Source: Rhizobium sp. R634 (GTDB taxonomy: Bacteria > Pseudomonadota > Alphaproteobacteria > Rhizobiales > Rhizobiaceae). Taken from it: 64,000 nucleotides of DNA. Below are positions 1 through 7,352 of the stretch, one piece after another. The stretch lies in contig NZ_LOKW01000024.1 of assembly GCF_002211305.1 (NCBI RefSeq), forward strand, positions 62,001 through 126,000, given 5' to 3'. The translations under genes were made by a program, and so were the position numbers. The stretch's first letter is position 1, and every line of letters begins with the position of its first letter. The notes beneath the pieces were generated by a model. It worked only from the letters and a program-made list of their open reading frames with translations. It was not told the DNA's origin and did no database searches.

Positions 1-1
1 G

Positions 2-487
2 CTGGTCGAACATGGCGCGAGCTTCGATATCGAAACGCCGTTCGGCAAAGCCAAGGCGCATACCTATTCGCTTCCCTGGGATCCGATGCAGCACCTCGCC
101 GTCGTCTTCGGCGATATCCGCGACGGCGTCGATATTCCGGTACGCCTGCATCCGGAAAACGTCGCGGAAGATCTCTTCGGCAAGAAAAGCCCGGTCGATT
201 TCTACATGCAGAAGATCGCCGAGGAAGGACGCGGCGTCATCGTCTATCTGCGCGAGGGGTCTGTTGGCGTCGGCCACTACGACAACGGCCGCAAGGCCCG
301 CAGCCAGGGCCGCGAAGCCCATACCGAAGCGCAGACCCGCGACAGCGAATGGCTGGAAATCGGCCTCGGCGCGCAGATCCTCAAGGATCTCGGCGTCAGC
401 TCGATCAAACTGCTCACCAGCCGCGAGCGGCACTATGTCGGCCTGGAAGGTTTCGGGATCAAGATCAGCAAGACGGAGATCTGCTGA
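2..487 (+). CDS. ribB: 3,4-dihydroxy-2-butanone-4-phosphate synthase, C-terminal GTP-cyclohydrolase-II-like part (5' truncated)
   Basis: The gene enters from the left edge; the frame is open from base 2 and 161 codons remain. The visible part is the GTP cyclohydrolase II-like domain that follows the DHBP synthase domain in RibBA-type proteins. The family pattern VR-H-E...D-FG is kept as VRLHPENVAEDLFG, and YLREG and the LLTS segment align with YLRQEGRGI and LLTNN of the family. The zinc-binding RCDCG motif is replaced by residues without any cysteine, and the EGRGIGL stretch is altered to EGSVGVGH. From family knowledge this predicts that the domain lacks cyclohydrolase activity and that the protein works only as RibB. 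The catalytic N-terminal domain lies outside the window, so the symbol is likely but not proven. Confidence 0.85.
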   Translation: MVEHGASFDIETPFGKAKAHTYSLPWDPMQHLAVVFGDIRDGVDIPVRLHPENVAEDLFGKKSPVDFYMQKIAEEGRGVIVYLREGSVGVGHYDNGRKARSQGREAHTEAQTRDSEWLEIGLGAQILKDLGVSSIKLLTSRERHYVGLEGFGIKISKTEIC

Positions 488-499
488 GGTCGAAGAGAG

Positions 500-690
500 G
501 GATGGCAGCCCCTCATCCGGCTGCCGCCACCGACCGGGGTCGAGCCACGGGTCTCGACCCGTCCTTCGGACTCCCGTAAACGGGCGAAGGGGAATGCCGC
601 AACCTCTCCGTTCCCCGCCGGCCTCTCGTATGGCACGTCCCCTCGCCCCGTTTACGGGGAGAGGGTTAGGGTGAGGGGCAAATGCCGCTC
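500..690. repeat. Mosaic intergenic repeat with nested inverted repeats
   Basis: The space between ribB and the YcaQ-like gene is filled by a repeat-like element. Outer arms GCCCCTCA (508-515) and TGAGGGGC (672-679) are complementary. Inside, CCCGTAAACGGGCGAAGGGG (from about 573) pairs nearly perfectly with CCCCTCGCCCCGTTTACGGG (about 640-659). Elements with this CCCTCATCCGCCTGCCG start are common between rhizobial genes, and a full relative occurs at 47818-47989. Confidence 0.7.
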
Positions 691-707
691 TCTCAAAGTG
701 GAAGAGA

Positions 708-1898
708 CTAGCCCCGCCACCCCTCCAGCAGCACAACCTTCTCCACGCCCGCAAACCGCGCCAGCCGGTCGAGCTCGGCCTCCAGCTTCTCCAGCCGCCC
801 CACCGAAGCCTTTACGCCCGGCTCCAGCCAGAGCCGCCTGACATCGAGCGTCGATTTCTTCCGGTCCGCCTTCATGTCGATGCGGCCGATCAGCCGGTCG
901 CCTTCGAGCAGCGGAAAAACATAGTAGCCGTATTCACGCTTGGCCTCGGGCACGAAAACCTCGATGCGGTAGAAGAAGCCGAAGAGGCGTTCCGTGCGGT
1001 TGCGGTCACGGATCATCGGGTCGAAGGGGCTGAGCACGCGGATGCGCGGTGGCGCATCCGGATAGCTGTCGAGCGCCGAGAAGAAATCGGCGAAAGCCCA
1101 GGATGGTCGCGCCTTGTCGCCGAGCGCCGGTTCGATCAGCACCTCGGCCAGTTCATCGCGATGGGCCGCGACCCAGGCCTTAGCCTCATCGGGCGAGACC
1201 AGATTCCAGAAGGCTGCAATCTCGCCATGGGTGGCAAAACCGAGGCGGGTGAGCGCGCTGCGGCAGGCCCAGTCGATGAAGTCTTCGCGACTGACCTCCG
1301 GTTCGCGGAATTCCGCCGGAATGACCCGCTCCGTGAGATCATAAATCTTCTGGAAATTCGAGCGGCCAGCGATGGCGAGCTTGCCCGTGTGCCAGAAATA
1401 TTCGAGCGCCGTCTTGTTCGGATGCCAATTCCACCAGCCTCCCGAAACGTGGCCATCGGTCTTGACGTCGCGTGCCAGCATCGCGCCGTCGCGCCGCACG
1501 CGCTCATAGGTCTCCTCGAAGGCCGCCTCGAAGCCCTCGCCGCGCCATTTTCGCCAGCGTTCGATGAGGACCTTCTCCTGGTGGCGGAACTTGTGCTTCC
1601 AATAAACGAAGAAGGCGCTCGGCAGGATGGAGGCATCGTGTGTCCAATGCTCGAAGAGCGCTCGTTCCTTCTCAAGCAAAGCTTTCAGATGTTCGCGCCG
1701 ATAGGTCTGATTGCGGGAGAACAATATTTGATGATGCGCCCGCTCCACCGTCTGGATGCTGTCCACCTGGACGAAACCCAGCTCATGGATGAGCTGCAGC
1801 AGCCCTGATTTGGTCAAGGCGCGGTTCGGTGGAGCGCTGAGCCCCTGCTTGGCGAGGAAGATGCGGCGGGCGTCGGAATTGGAAAGCAGATTCGTCAT
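708..1898 (-). CDS. YcaQ/AlkX-type winged-helix DNA glycosylase (HTH_42 family)
   Basis: A 396-residue protein of the HTH_42 (former DUF1006) family, whose E. coli member YcaQ/AlkX unhooks DNA interstrand crosslinks and alkylated bases. The length matches the family (about 400). The sequence LGFVQVDSIQTVERAHH near residues 41-57 carries a Q-V-D triplet at 44-46, matching the Q-hydrophobic-D catalytic motif described for AlkX, as opposed to Q-hydrophobic-Q in AlkZ. The C-terminal half has the typical FDPMIRDR and YYVFPLLEGDRLIGRID segments. It is transcribed towards ribB, divergent from bioM, and looks like a single-gene unit. The role in crosslink repair is inferred from the family. Confidence 0.85.
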   Translation of the reverse strand: MTNLLSNSDARRIFLAKQGLSAPPNRALTKSGLLQLIHELGFVQVDSIQTVERAHHQILFSRNQTYRREHLKALLEKERALFEHWTHDASILPSAFFVYWKHKFRHQEKVLIERWRKWRGEGFEAAFEETYERVRRDGAMLARDVKTDGHVSGGWWNWHPNKTALEYFWHTGKLAIAGRSNFQKIYDLTERVIPAEFREPEVSREDFIDWACRSALTRLGFATHGEIAAFWNLVSPDEAKAWVAAHRDELAEVLIEPALGDKARPSWAFADFFSALDSYPDAPPRIRVLSPFDPMIRDRNRTERLFGFFYRIEVFVPEAKREYGYYVFPLLEGDRLIGRIDMKADRKKSTLDVRRLWLEPGVKASVGRLEKLEAELDRLARFAGVEKVVLLEGWRG

Positions 1899-2007
1899 GC
1901 GTCCATCATAATCCGGAAAATCTTCCTAGCTACCCGATATTGAGCACGCAGTATCGAAGGATTTAGCTCTTTCATCGCGAGGGATAAGCCGTATAGAAGC
2001 GGATCGC

Positions 2008-2700
2008 ATGGACGTGAGGGCTGGTTTGGATATTCGTTTCGAAGGTGCCGGGGTGAGTTTCGGGACGCGAGTGGCGCTGGAGCCGCTGACGCTTGCTCTC
2101 GGAGAGAAGCGGATCGGTGTCATCGGGCTCAACGGTTCGGGCAAGACGACCTTCGCGCGGCTGATCAACGGATTGACGAAGCCATCGATCGGGCGGGTCA
2201 TCGTCAACGGCCGCGACACGAGCGATGAGAAGGCGGCCGCGGCCGATGTCGGCTTTATCTTCCAGTCGCCACAGAACCAGATCATCCTGCCGATCGTCCG
2301 GGACGACATCGCCTTCGGGCTGAAGCGGCGCGGTTTCAGCAAGGCGGAAATCGAGGCGAAGGTCGAGGGTGTGCTTGCCCGCTTCGGCGCCGAGGCGCTC
2401 GCCGGTCGTCGGGCGCACGAGCTTTCCGGCGGCGAGTTGCAGGTGGCGGCACTCTGCTCCGTGCTGGCGACAGGGCCGAACATTCTCATCCTCGACGAGC
2501 CGACCAACCAGCTCGACCTCAAAAACCGGGCGCTGGTCGAAAAGATCATCGCCGGCCTGACGGAAAGCGCCATCGTCATCACCCACGACCTGGAACTGAT
2601 CGCCGATTTCGAGCGGGTGCTGCTGTTTCACGAGGGCCGGCTTGCCGCCGACGCGCCGGCTGCCGAAGCGATTGCCCGCTACAGGGAGATCGCCGCCTGA
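2008..2700 (+). CDS. bioM: Biotin ECF transporter ATPase BioM
   Basis: ATPase (A component, CbiO-like, 230 residues) of the energy-coupling-factor biotin importer. Seen in the sequence: Walker A GLNGSGKTT at residues 40-48, Q-loop FQ at 85-86, signature LSGGE at 139-143, Walker B ILILDEP at 159-165 and the switch histidine in VITHD. It drives uptake of biotin captured by BioY and couples through BioN at the inner membrane. The stop codon shares one base with the ATG of bioN, so translation is probably coupled. I looked upstream for a BioR-like box (TTATCTATAA type) and saw none. The start at 2008 fits the length of homologues; a weak ribosome site precedes it. Confidence 0.93.
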   Translation: MDVRAGLDIRFEGAGVSFGTRVALEPLTLALGEKRIGVIGLNGSGKTTFARLINGLTKPSIGRVIVNGRDTSDEKAAAADVGFIFQSPQNQIILPIVRDDIAFGLKRRGFSKAEIEAKVEGVLARFGAEALAGRRAHELSGGELQVAALCSVLATGPNILILDEPTNQLDLKNRALVEKIIAGLTESAIVITHDLELIADFERVLLFHEGRLAADAPAAEAIARYREIAA

Positions 2701-3308
2701 TGCAGTCGCTCTATGTCGAAGGCAACAGCGCAATGCATCGGCTTTCGCCACGCGTAAAGCTGGTGTCGCTTGCGATCGTCAGCGTCGTGCTGTTCATCAG
2801 CGAGAACATCCCCCTGCTTTCGGTCGCCGTGCTGCTGGCGGCCATCATCTGCCGGATGGTCGGCATGCCCATGGCGGAGGGGTTGAGGCGGCTGCGGCCG
2901 ATCTTCCTGACGATCGCCGTCGTGGCGCTGTTCAACCTCATCTTCAACCCGTGGCACGACGCGCTGGTGACCCTGTTGCGGCTGACGGCGCTGATGCTTC
3001 TGGCCGCCGCCGTCACGGCCACGACGACCATTGCCCAGTTCATCGACGAGGTGACGGCGCTTGCCCGCCCGCTGGAGCGCACCGGCCGGGTGCAGGCCGA
3101 CGACATAGGCCTGGCCATCGGGCTCGTCTTGCGCTTCGTGCCGGAAATTCTCGGCCGGTATCAGGCAATCCGCGAGGCACATAGGGCGCGCGGACTGAAG
3201 ATCCGGCCGACCACGCTGCTCGCGCCGCTGATCATCCTGACGCTCAGGGATGCGGATAATGTCGCCGCGGCGATTGACGCGCGCGGCATTCGACGGCATG
3301 GGAATTAA
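2700..3308 (+). CDS. bioN: Biotin ECF transporter transmembrane protein BioN
   Basis: T component of the biotin importer (202 residues) with several hydrophobic segments between about residues 18 and 120. Two ARG-containing coupling motifs are seen near the C-terminal part, EAHRARGLK and AIDARGIRR; in ECF T proteins these helices dock into the grooves of the ATPases. It starts on the last base of bioM and lies 21 bases before bioY, completing the order bioM-bioN-bioY known from rhizobia. Function is assigned by family and operon context. Confidence 0.92.
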   Translation: MQSLYVEGNSAMHRLSPRVKLVSLAIVSVVLFISENIPLLSVAVLLAAIICRMVGMPMAEGLRRLRPIFLTIAVVALFNLIFNPWHDALVTLLRLTALMLLAAAVTATTTIAQFIDEVTALARPLERTGRVQADDIGLAIGLVLRFVPEILGRYQAIREAHRARGLKIRPTTLLAPLIILTLRDADNVAAAIDARGIRRHGN

Positions 3309-3329
3309 CGATCTATCAATACGGAGTTC

Positions 3330-3896
3330 ATGATGAGCACCCGCGACCTCGTTCTTACCGCTCTCTTTGCCGCGATCATCGTGGCGCTCGGCCTGCTGCC
3401 GCCGATCACGCTCGGCTTCATTCCGGTGCCGATCACCGCCCAGTCGCTCGGCGTGATGATGGCCGGCGTGGTGCTCGGCGCCCGGCGCGGCGCGATTGCC
3501 GTGGTGATCGTGCTGCTGCTGGTCGCTTTCGGGCAGCCGGTGCTTTCCGGCGGCCGCGGCGGCCTTGCCATCTTCGCCTCGCCTTCGGCCGGCTTCCTCA
3601 TCGGCTGGATCTTTGGCGCCTTCGTCACCGGCTATCTCAGCGAACGCTTGGTCAACCACCAGCAATCCGGCCTGGTGCAGACGGTCAGCTTCTTCCTCGC
3701 CGCCATGGTCGGCTGCATCGTTGTGCTCTACGCCTTCGGCATTGCCTATCTGGCGACCGCCGGCGGTATGGGCTTCCCGAACGCCTTCATCGGCTCGATG
3801 GCTTATCTGCCGGGCGACGTGACCAAAGCTTTCGTCGCCGCCCTCCTCGGCCGCGCGGTCATGGTCGGCTATCCCCTGCTGCCGGCGCGCGCCTAA
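3330..3896 (+). CDS. bioY: Biotin transporter S component BioY
   Basis: Substrate-binding membrane protein (188 residues, about six hydrophobic segments). The N-terminal part LPPITLGFIPVPITAQSLGVM and the central GGRGGLAIFASPSAGFLIGW are hallmark BioY sequences that form the biotin pocket. Two adjacent ATG codons occur (3330, 3333); CGGAG sits three bases before the first and six before the second, so the second may be the true start. Last gene of the bioMNY operon, followed by a strong hairpin. Confidence 0.93.
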   Translation: MMSTRDLVLTALFAAIIVALGLLPPITLGFIPVPITAQSLGVMMAGVVLGARRGAIAVVIVLLLVAFGQPVLSGGRGGLAIFASPSAGFLIGWIFGAFVTGYLSERLVNHQQSGLVQTVSFFLAAMVGCIVVLYAFGIAYLATAGGMGFPNAFIGSMAYLPGDVTKAFVAALLGRAVMVGYPLLPARA

Positions 3897-3932
3897 GCGC
3901 GGGAAGCCCGATCTATCGGCAAATGCCGACGA

Positions 3933-3959
3933 TGGCCGCCCTCCACACGAGGGCGGCCA
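3933..3959 (+). terminator. Hairpin after bioY, likely terminator
   Basis: Arms TGGCCGCCCTC and GAGGGCGGCCA form an 11-bp perfect stem with a 5-base loop, followed by a short T stretch (ACTTTG). It stands 37 bases past the bioY stop. A smaller hairpin (TCGGCAAATGCCGA, 3916-3929) precedes it. Confidence 0.6.
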
Positions 3960-4046
3960 CTTTGCGTTGCGGCCGCATTGTCGACTGGCCCGGCGACTGG
4001 CGGAATCGCCGTCATTGCGTCTCATTGCCATCGTCAAGCGCCGCGC

Positions 4047-5186
4047 CTAAATCCGAGATTCCTTCGTCCGTAAACCTGATGCGCGGTGTCCAAGCCTGTC
4101 GAAGGCCGATCGCAAGACACTGCGGATCGGAGGCTCTCCCCATTTGCACACTGCCAGCGACATCGCACAGACGATCGCAACGGCCGAAGCAAGCGCGATC
4201 AACGGCGTCATCCCCAGAGCGGTCAACCAATCGGGAAGTTGGACGCCGATCGCGAAATGCAGGAGATAGAGCGGATAGGTCATGGAGCCGAGGGTTTTGA
4301 CCAATCGAAGGAGCGAGTTCGGCAGACGACTGATCCGCTCGCTATAGCCGACGCTTGCAACGATGAATATCAGCCCCGCCAGCCAAATCGAGAGGGCCGG
4401 AAACGGCGAGAAGGAATGACCCGCGGCGGCAAGAGTGCGATCGCTGGTGCTCAAGCCTGCCATGTATATCTGAACAGCCCCGGTCACCAGAGCGCAAATA
4501 AAACCCGCCCAGGCAATTCGGTTCATTCGGCCTTGAGACAAAAGCCATATGTAGATTCCAATGGCGAATTGGCAGCCATAGTAAAATGGTATCGCCCGCC
4601 AGGCAGTGTCCGTGAATATCGCCAGGATCGCTGAATCGGGAAAGGCAGATAAGAGGAAAATGAAAATTGTGCTGGCCAGCGACAGGCCGAGCGCCAAGGC
4701 GGGCATCCTCATCTTTTGCCCGGCCACGCACATGATGAAGACAAGGGCGTAGAAGCAGATCTCACAGGCCAAGGTCCAATATTGGCCATCGATCCATGGG
4801 CCGCCGGAGTAGAGCGTGATCGAACGCAGATAATTCTTGACGATGCGTCTGTTCACGTCTTGCGTCGCGATGACGAGCAGCGTCAGTGACGCGCATATCC
4901 ATACCGCCGGATACAGCCGCAGAATTCGTCCCTTGAGAAATGACATCGCACTGGCGGAAGCGGCAGAGTTGACGATGACGGGTCCCGATATGACGAAGAA
5001 CAATTCAACGCCAACCCATCCCGGCTGGGCGACATTCTCGATCAGAGGCATTTTATACGGTCTCAGATATAAGGGCGACGCCCAGGAAGCAAATCCAAGA
5101 TGAAACACCGTTACCAGGAGCGCACAGACAAATCGTAATGCGTCGACGCCGTAAATATATCGGCTTCCGACCTCAGATTTTGACAT
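4047..5186 (-). CDS. Acyltransferase 3 family membrane protein (OafA/YrhL/ExoZ-like)
   Basis: A 379-residue integral membrane protein of the acyltransferase-3 family, which moves acyl groups onto surface polysaccharides or lipids. Typical features: YIYGVDALRFVCALLVTVFH at the N-terminus (catalytic-type histidine after the first helix), WVGVELFFVISG near residue 60, the R-L-R-L-P-like RILRLYPAVW, and about ten hydrophobic segments. It is monocistronic. Base composition is visibly richer in A+T than the flanking bio and mat genes, which hints at acquisition. The substrate cannot be told from sequence; an exopolysaccharide or lipopolysaccharide sugar is the likely kind of target. Confidence 0.85.
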   Translation of the reverse strand: MSKSEVGSRYIYGVDALRFVCALLVTVFHLGFASWASPLYLRPYKMPLIENVAQPGWVGVELFFVISGPVIVNSAASASAMSFLKGRILRLYPAVWICASLTLLVIATQDVNRRIVKNYLRSITLYSGGPWIDGQYWTLACEICFYALVFIMCVAGQKMRMPALALGLSLASTIFIFLLSAFPDSAILAIFTDTAWRAIPFYYGCQFAIGIYIWLLSQGRMNRIAWAGFICALVTGAVQIYMAGLSTSDRTLAAAGHSFSPFPALSIWLAGLIFIVASVGYSERISRLPNSLLRLVKTLGSMTYPLYLLHFAIGVQLPDWLTALGMTPLIALASAVAIVCAMSLAVCKWGEPPIRSVLRSAFDRLGHRASGLRTKESRI

Positions 5187-5379
5187 AGTTTATTTTCCCC
5201 AACACCTTGCCCAGCGCCACCTCGACTGACATAGGGCGCAAGGCAGCCGGGACGAGCAAAAATTAGCTTCAGTGTTGGATCAGTTGATCTGCTTGCTTGT
5301 CAGATAGCTGCAGCAATCACTGCGTGCCTTTGGCGTTTTGGCTCGTTGCCGTCTCGGGACGGCCCAAAATCCGGGCAAC

Positions 5380-5401
5380 AAAAAACCGCCTTGAGGCGGT
5401 C
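5380..5401 (-). terminator. Intrinsic terminator of the small ORF at 5428-5601
   Basis: On the minus strand ACCGCC-TCAA-GGCGGT is followed directly by TTTTTTG, a textbook rho-independent terminator. It lies about 30 bases after the stop of the small gene and matches its direction. Confidence 0.8.
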
Positions 5402-5427
5402 GGGCATTCTATCGATTTTCGTTTGAT

Positions 5428-5601
5428 CTAGTCTCCTCCACCTCCGTCGCCGCCGTCACAGCCGCCGTCGTCCGAGGCCTCGAACCAGCCTCCCCCGCCA
5501 TCGCCGGAACTTCTTGAACTGCGTTTGCCAGTCGCGAATATCAAGGCAAGAACCAGGGCGAATAATGCGAGGGGCATCGCATTCGAGAAAAATGTATCCA
5601 A
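5428..5601 (-). CDS. Small membrane-anchored Gly/Asp-rich peptide (57 or 49 residues)
   Basis: A short frame. With a TTG start at 5601, preceded by AAAGGA six bases upstream, it has 57 codons; an internal ATG at 5577 would give 49 residues. The N-terminus is hydrophobic (PLALFALVLALIFATG), followed by a basic KRSSRSS patch and a tail of Gly, Asp and one Cys ending GCDGGDGGGGD. This looks like a single-pass membrane peptide with an acidic, flexible tail. A -10/-35 pair and a hairpin lie upstream and an intrinsic terminator follows, so it has its own complete transcription unit. I do not recognise a named family; similar Gly-rich tails occur in small hypothetical proteins of Rhizobiales. Confidence 0.65.
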   Translation of the reverse strand: MDTFFSNAMPLALFALVLALIFATGKRSSRSSGDGGGGWFEASDDGGCDGGDGGGGD

Positions 5602-5620
5602 TCAGCATCCTTTCGTTTTC

Positions 5621-5675
5621 ATCAGGAAATCTCGTTTCCTGATCGAAATTATAGATTATTTTTCAATCTCCGCAA
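5621..5675 (-). promoter_or_regulatory. Promoter and 5' hairpin of the small peptide gene
   Basis: On the minus strand TTGCGG (5675-5670) and TATAAT (5653-5648) are spaced by 16 bases, a good sigma-70-like promoter. The predicted start near 5641 falls at the edge of a perfect inverted repeat, ATCAGGAAA-5 bases-TTTCCTGAT (5621-5643), so the RNA would begin with a stem-loop. The repeat might instead be an operator. Confidence 0.5.
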
Positions 5676-5746
5676 TAGCCTTAATATGAACCTTTCATGA
5701 CATTCCAGATCAGGTCAAAACGAGCGGTTGCCCAGTGGTTGCCAGT

Positions 5747-6640
5747 CTATTCCATGATCGGCGGACTTGCGGATCGGCACTCCTCCGTGAACCATTCCGC
5801 AAAACGACGAACCGGTTTCTTCGCCCAGGAGCTGGTGATCAGGTAATATCCTTGAGTTTCTGCCGTCGAAATATCCGAAAGCACGAGGAGGTCGCCACGA
5901 TCGATCTCTCGCCGAAACACTTCGACAGGGCATAATGCGACTCCATGCCCGGCGATCACCGCCGTGGCAAGAATGTTGAAGTCCTGGAATATCGGCCCTC
6001 GAACCGGCTCGGGCGCCGTTATCTCTGCCTTTCGGAACCATTCTTTCCAACCATCCACGGTTTCATCGTGCAGCAGGTCGGCGGCCGCAAAGGGAACGCT
6101 GTCGGACGTCCAATTCCGCTTTGCCAGATAATGAACGCTGGCCACGGGCTGGTTGCGCCGGGAGAAAAGGAGCCGGCTCTCCCGTCCCCCTGACAAGTCT
6201 TCTCCCATGGTAATGAGAACATCCAGGCTTTCGTCATCGAAGCGCTCTTCCGCTTTTGCATAGATTATCCTGACATCAAGATCGGGCTCGCTCTCCCGAA
6301 AGGACGGAAGTGCCGGAACCAGCCAGCGCGATGCGATCGAAGGAATGCATCCGACGGTTATCGACCGCATATTGTGGTCTCTGCGCATGTTGCCGGTTGC
6401 GTGGGCGATGGCGGCCAGCGAGCCCGAGACGGCCAGATAATATTCGGCGCCTGCCGGCGTCAGTGCCACGCCGCGTCCGGATTTTTGCAGCAGCTTGCGT
6501 CCCAGCCAGGTCTCCAGATGCTTGATCTGATGGCTGATCGCTGCGTGAGTCACATGCAGTTCGTCTCCGGCCTTTGAAAGGCTCATGAGCCGGGCGGTTG
6601 CTTCGAAGGCTCTCAATGCGTTCAGCGGCGGCAGTTGCAT
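5747..6640 (-). CDS. LysR-family transcriptional regulator (GcvA-like)
   Basis: 297 residues. The N-terminal winged helix-turn-helix covers residues 1-60 (PPLNALRAFEATARLMSLSKAGDELHVTHAAISHQIKHLE), typical of the GcvA/AmpR branch, followed by the periplasmic-binding-like effector domain (VGCIPSIASRWLVPALPSF onward). It is divergent from the ectoine-synthase-like gene at 6868, with a dyad in between, so it most likely controls that gene and itself. The effector is unknown. Confidence 0.9.
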   Translation of the reverse strand: MQLPPLNALRAFEATARLMSLSKAGDELHVTHAAISHQIKHLETWLGRKLLQKSGRGVALTPAGAEYYLAVSGSLAAIAHATGNMRRDHNMRSITVGCIPSIASRWLVPALPSFRESEPDLDVRIIYAKAEERFDDESLDVLITMGEDLSGGRESRLLFSRRNQPVASVHYLAKRNWTSDSVPFAAADLLHDETVDGWKEWFRKAEITAPEPVRGPIFQDFNILATAVIAGHGVALCPVEVFRREIDRGDLLVLSDISTAETQGYYLITSSWAKKPVRRFAEWFTEECRSASPPIME

Positions 6641-6730
6641 ATGTTCGAAATCCTCACATAAGCAACAGATTCATTGTCCGCCTGACATGTCAAATCTTTT
6701 CAACGGAAGCGGGTGCTGCGAACGGATTTT

Positions 6731-6801
6731 GGCCTCTATCGAGGCCAGATCATATGTGAAATATTCTTACAACTCACTCAAATTAGATCATTTGAAATGA
6801 G
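6731..6801. promoter_or_regulatory. Candidate LysR operator between lysR and ectC-like gene
   Basis: TCAAAT (6778-6783) and ATTTGA (6790-6795) form a perfect dyad with a 6-base spacer, extended by outer CTCA (6773-6776) and TGAG (6798-6801). A second perfect hairpin, GGCCTC-TATC-GAGGCC, lies at 6731-6746. The spacing resembles LysR T-N11-A sites, but binding by this regulator is inferred from position only. Confidence 0.45.
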
Positions 6802-6867
6802 CAGCCGCTCCGGTGCCTAATGACTTGTGGAGAACGAAACATCTCCGCCATTCGTGAGGAGAAAAAC

Positions 6868-7254
6868 ATGTTTGTGAGAAGCCTGAAAGAAGTGGAGCAG
6901 ACCGAGCGTTTCGTCGATTGGGGCAATGGCACAAGCCATCGTCTGCTGACCAGGGATGACGGGGTGGGATTTACGGTCTGCCACACCGTCGTTCGCGCCA
7001 ACACCGAAGCCCTGCTGCAGTACCGCAACCATCTGGAGGCCTGCTACTGCATCCAGGGAGCAGGCGAGGTCGAGGATATGGACGGCAATGTCTTCCCCAT
7101 CCGCGCCGGCGATATCTACGTTCTCGACAAACACGATCGGCACTATTTACGCGGTGGTAAGGATGAGGATCTCATCCTCGTCAGCGTCTTCAATCCACCC
7201 TTGAAAGGGACGGAACGTCACGATCTGAACAATAGAAGCGGTTCGGAATACTGA
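6868..7254 (+). CDS. ectC: Orphan ectoine synthase family protein (EctC-like)
   Basis: 128 residues, the usual EctC length, cupin fold. A longer frame begins at 6820, but GAGGAG sits just upstream of the ATG at 6868 and the sequence MFVRSLKEVEQTERFV aligns with the EctC N-terminus. The residues reported as iron ligands in ectoine synthase (Glu57, Tyr85, His93) appear here as Glu57, Tyr84 and His92, in NHLEACY and GDIYVLDKHDRH. EctC closes N-gamma-acetyl-diaminobutyrate to ectoine. No ectA, ectB or ectD is nearby, so this is a solitary gene; it may use an imported or host-derived precursor, or act on a related substrate. It is probably regulated by the divergent LysR gene. Confidence 0.8.
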   Translation: MFVRSLKEVEQTERFVDWGNGTSHRLLTRDDGVGFTVCHTVVRANTEALLQYRNHLEACYCIQGAGEVEDMDGNVFPIRAGDIYVLDKHDRHYLRGGKDEDLILVSVFNPPLKGTERHDLNNRSGSEY

Positions 7255-7306
7255 GCCACCCCCTCCGCCGCAAATAGCGGACATCGCGCCGTTCAGGTTT
7301 TTCGCC

Positions 7307-7328
7307 GCCGCGGGCGATGGTCCGCGGC
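7307..7328. terminator. Hairpin between convergent ectC-like gene and matC
   Basis: GCCGCGG and CCGCGGC pair with an 8-base loop between the converging genes. No T-run follows on either strand, so a terminator role is uncertain. Confidence 0.3.
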
Positions 7329-7352
7329 AGAAAGCGATGGGTGCCCCCTGCG

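Noticed and set aside
12..674. A 220-codon plus-strand frame over ribB
   Set aside because: It is out of frame with the clearly conserved RibB C-terminal domain, has an Arg/Ser-rich composition typical of shifted frames, and runs through the intergenic repeat.
1899..2007. BioR-type operator before bioM
   Set aside because: I looked for TTATCTATAA-like palindromes in the gap; only weak partial matches (GGGATAAG, GTATAGAAG) were seen, not enough to report.
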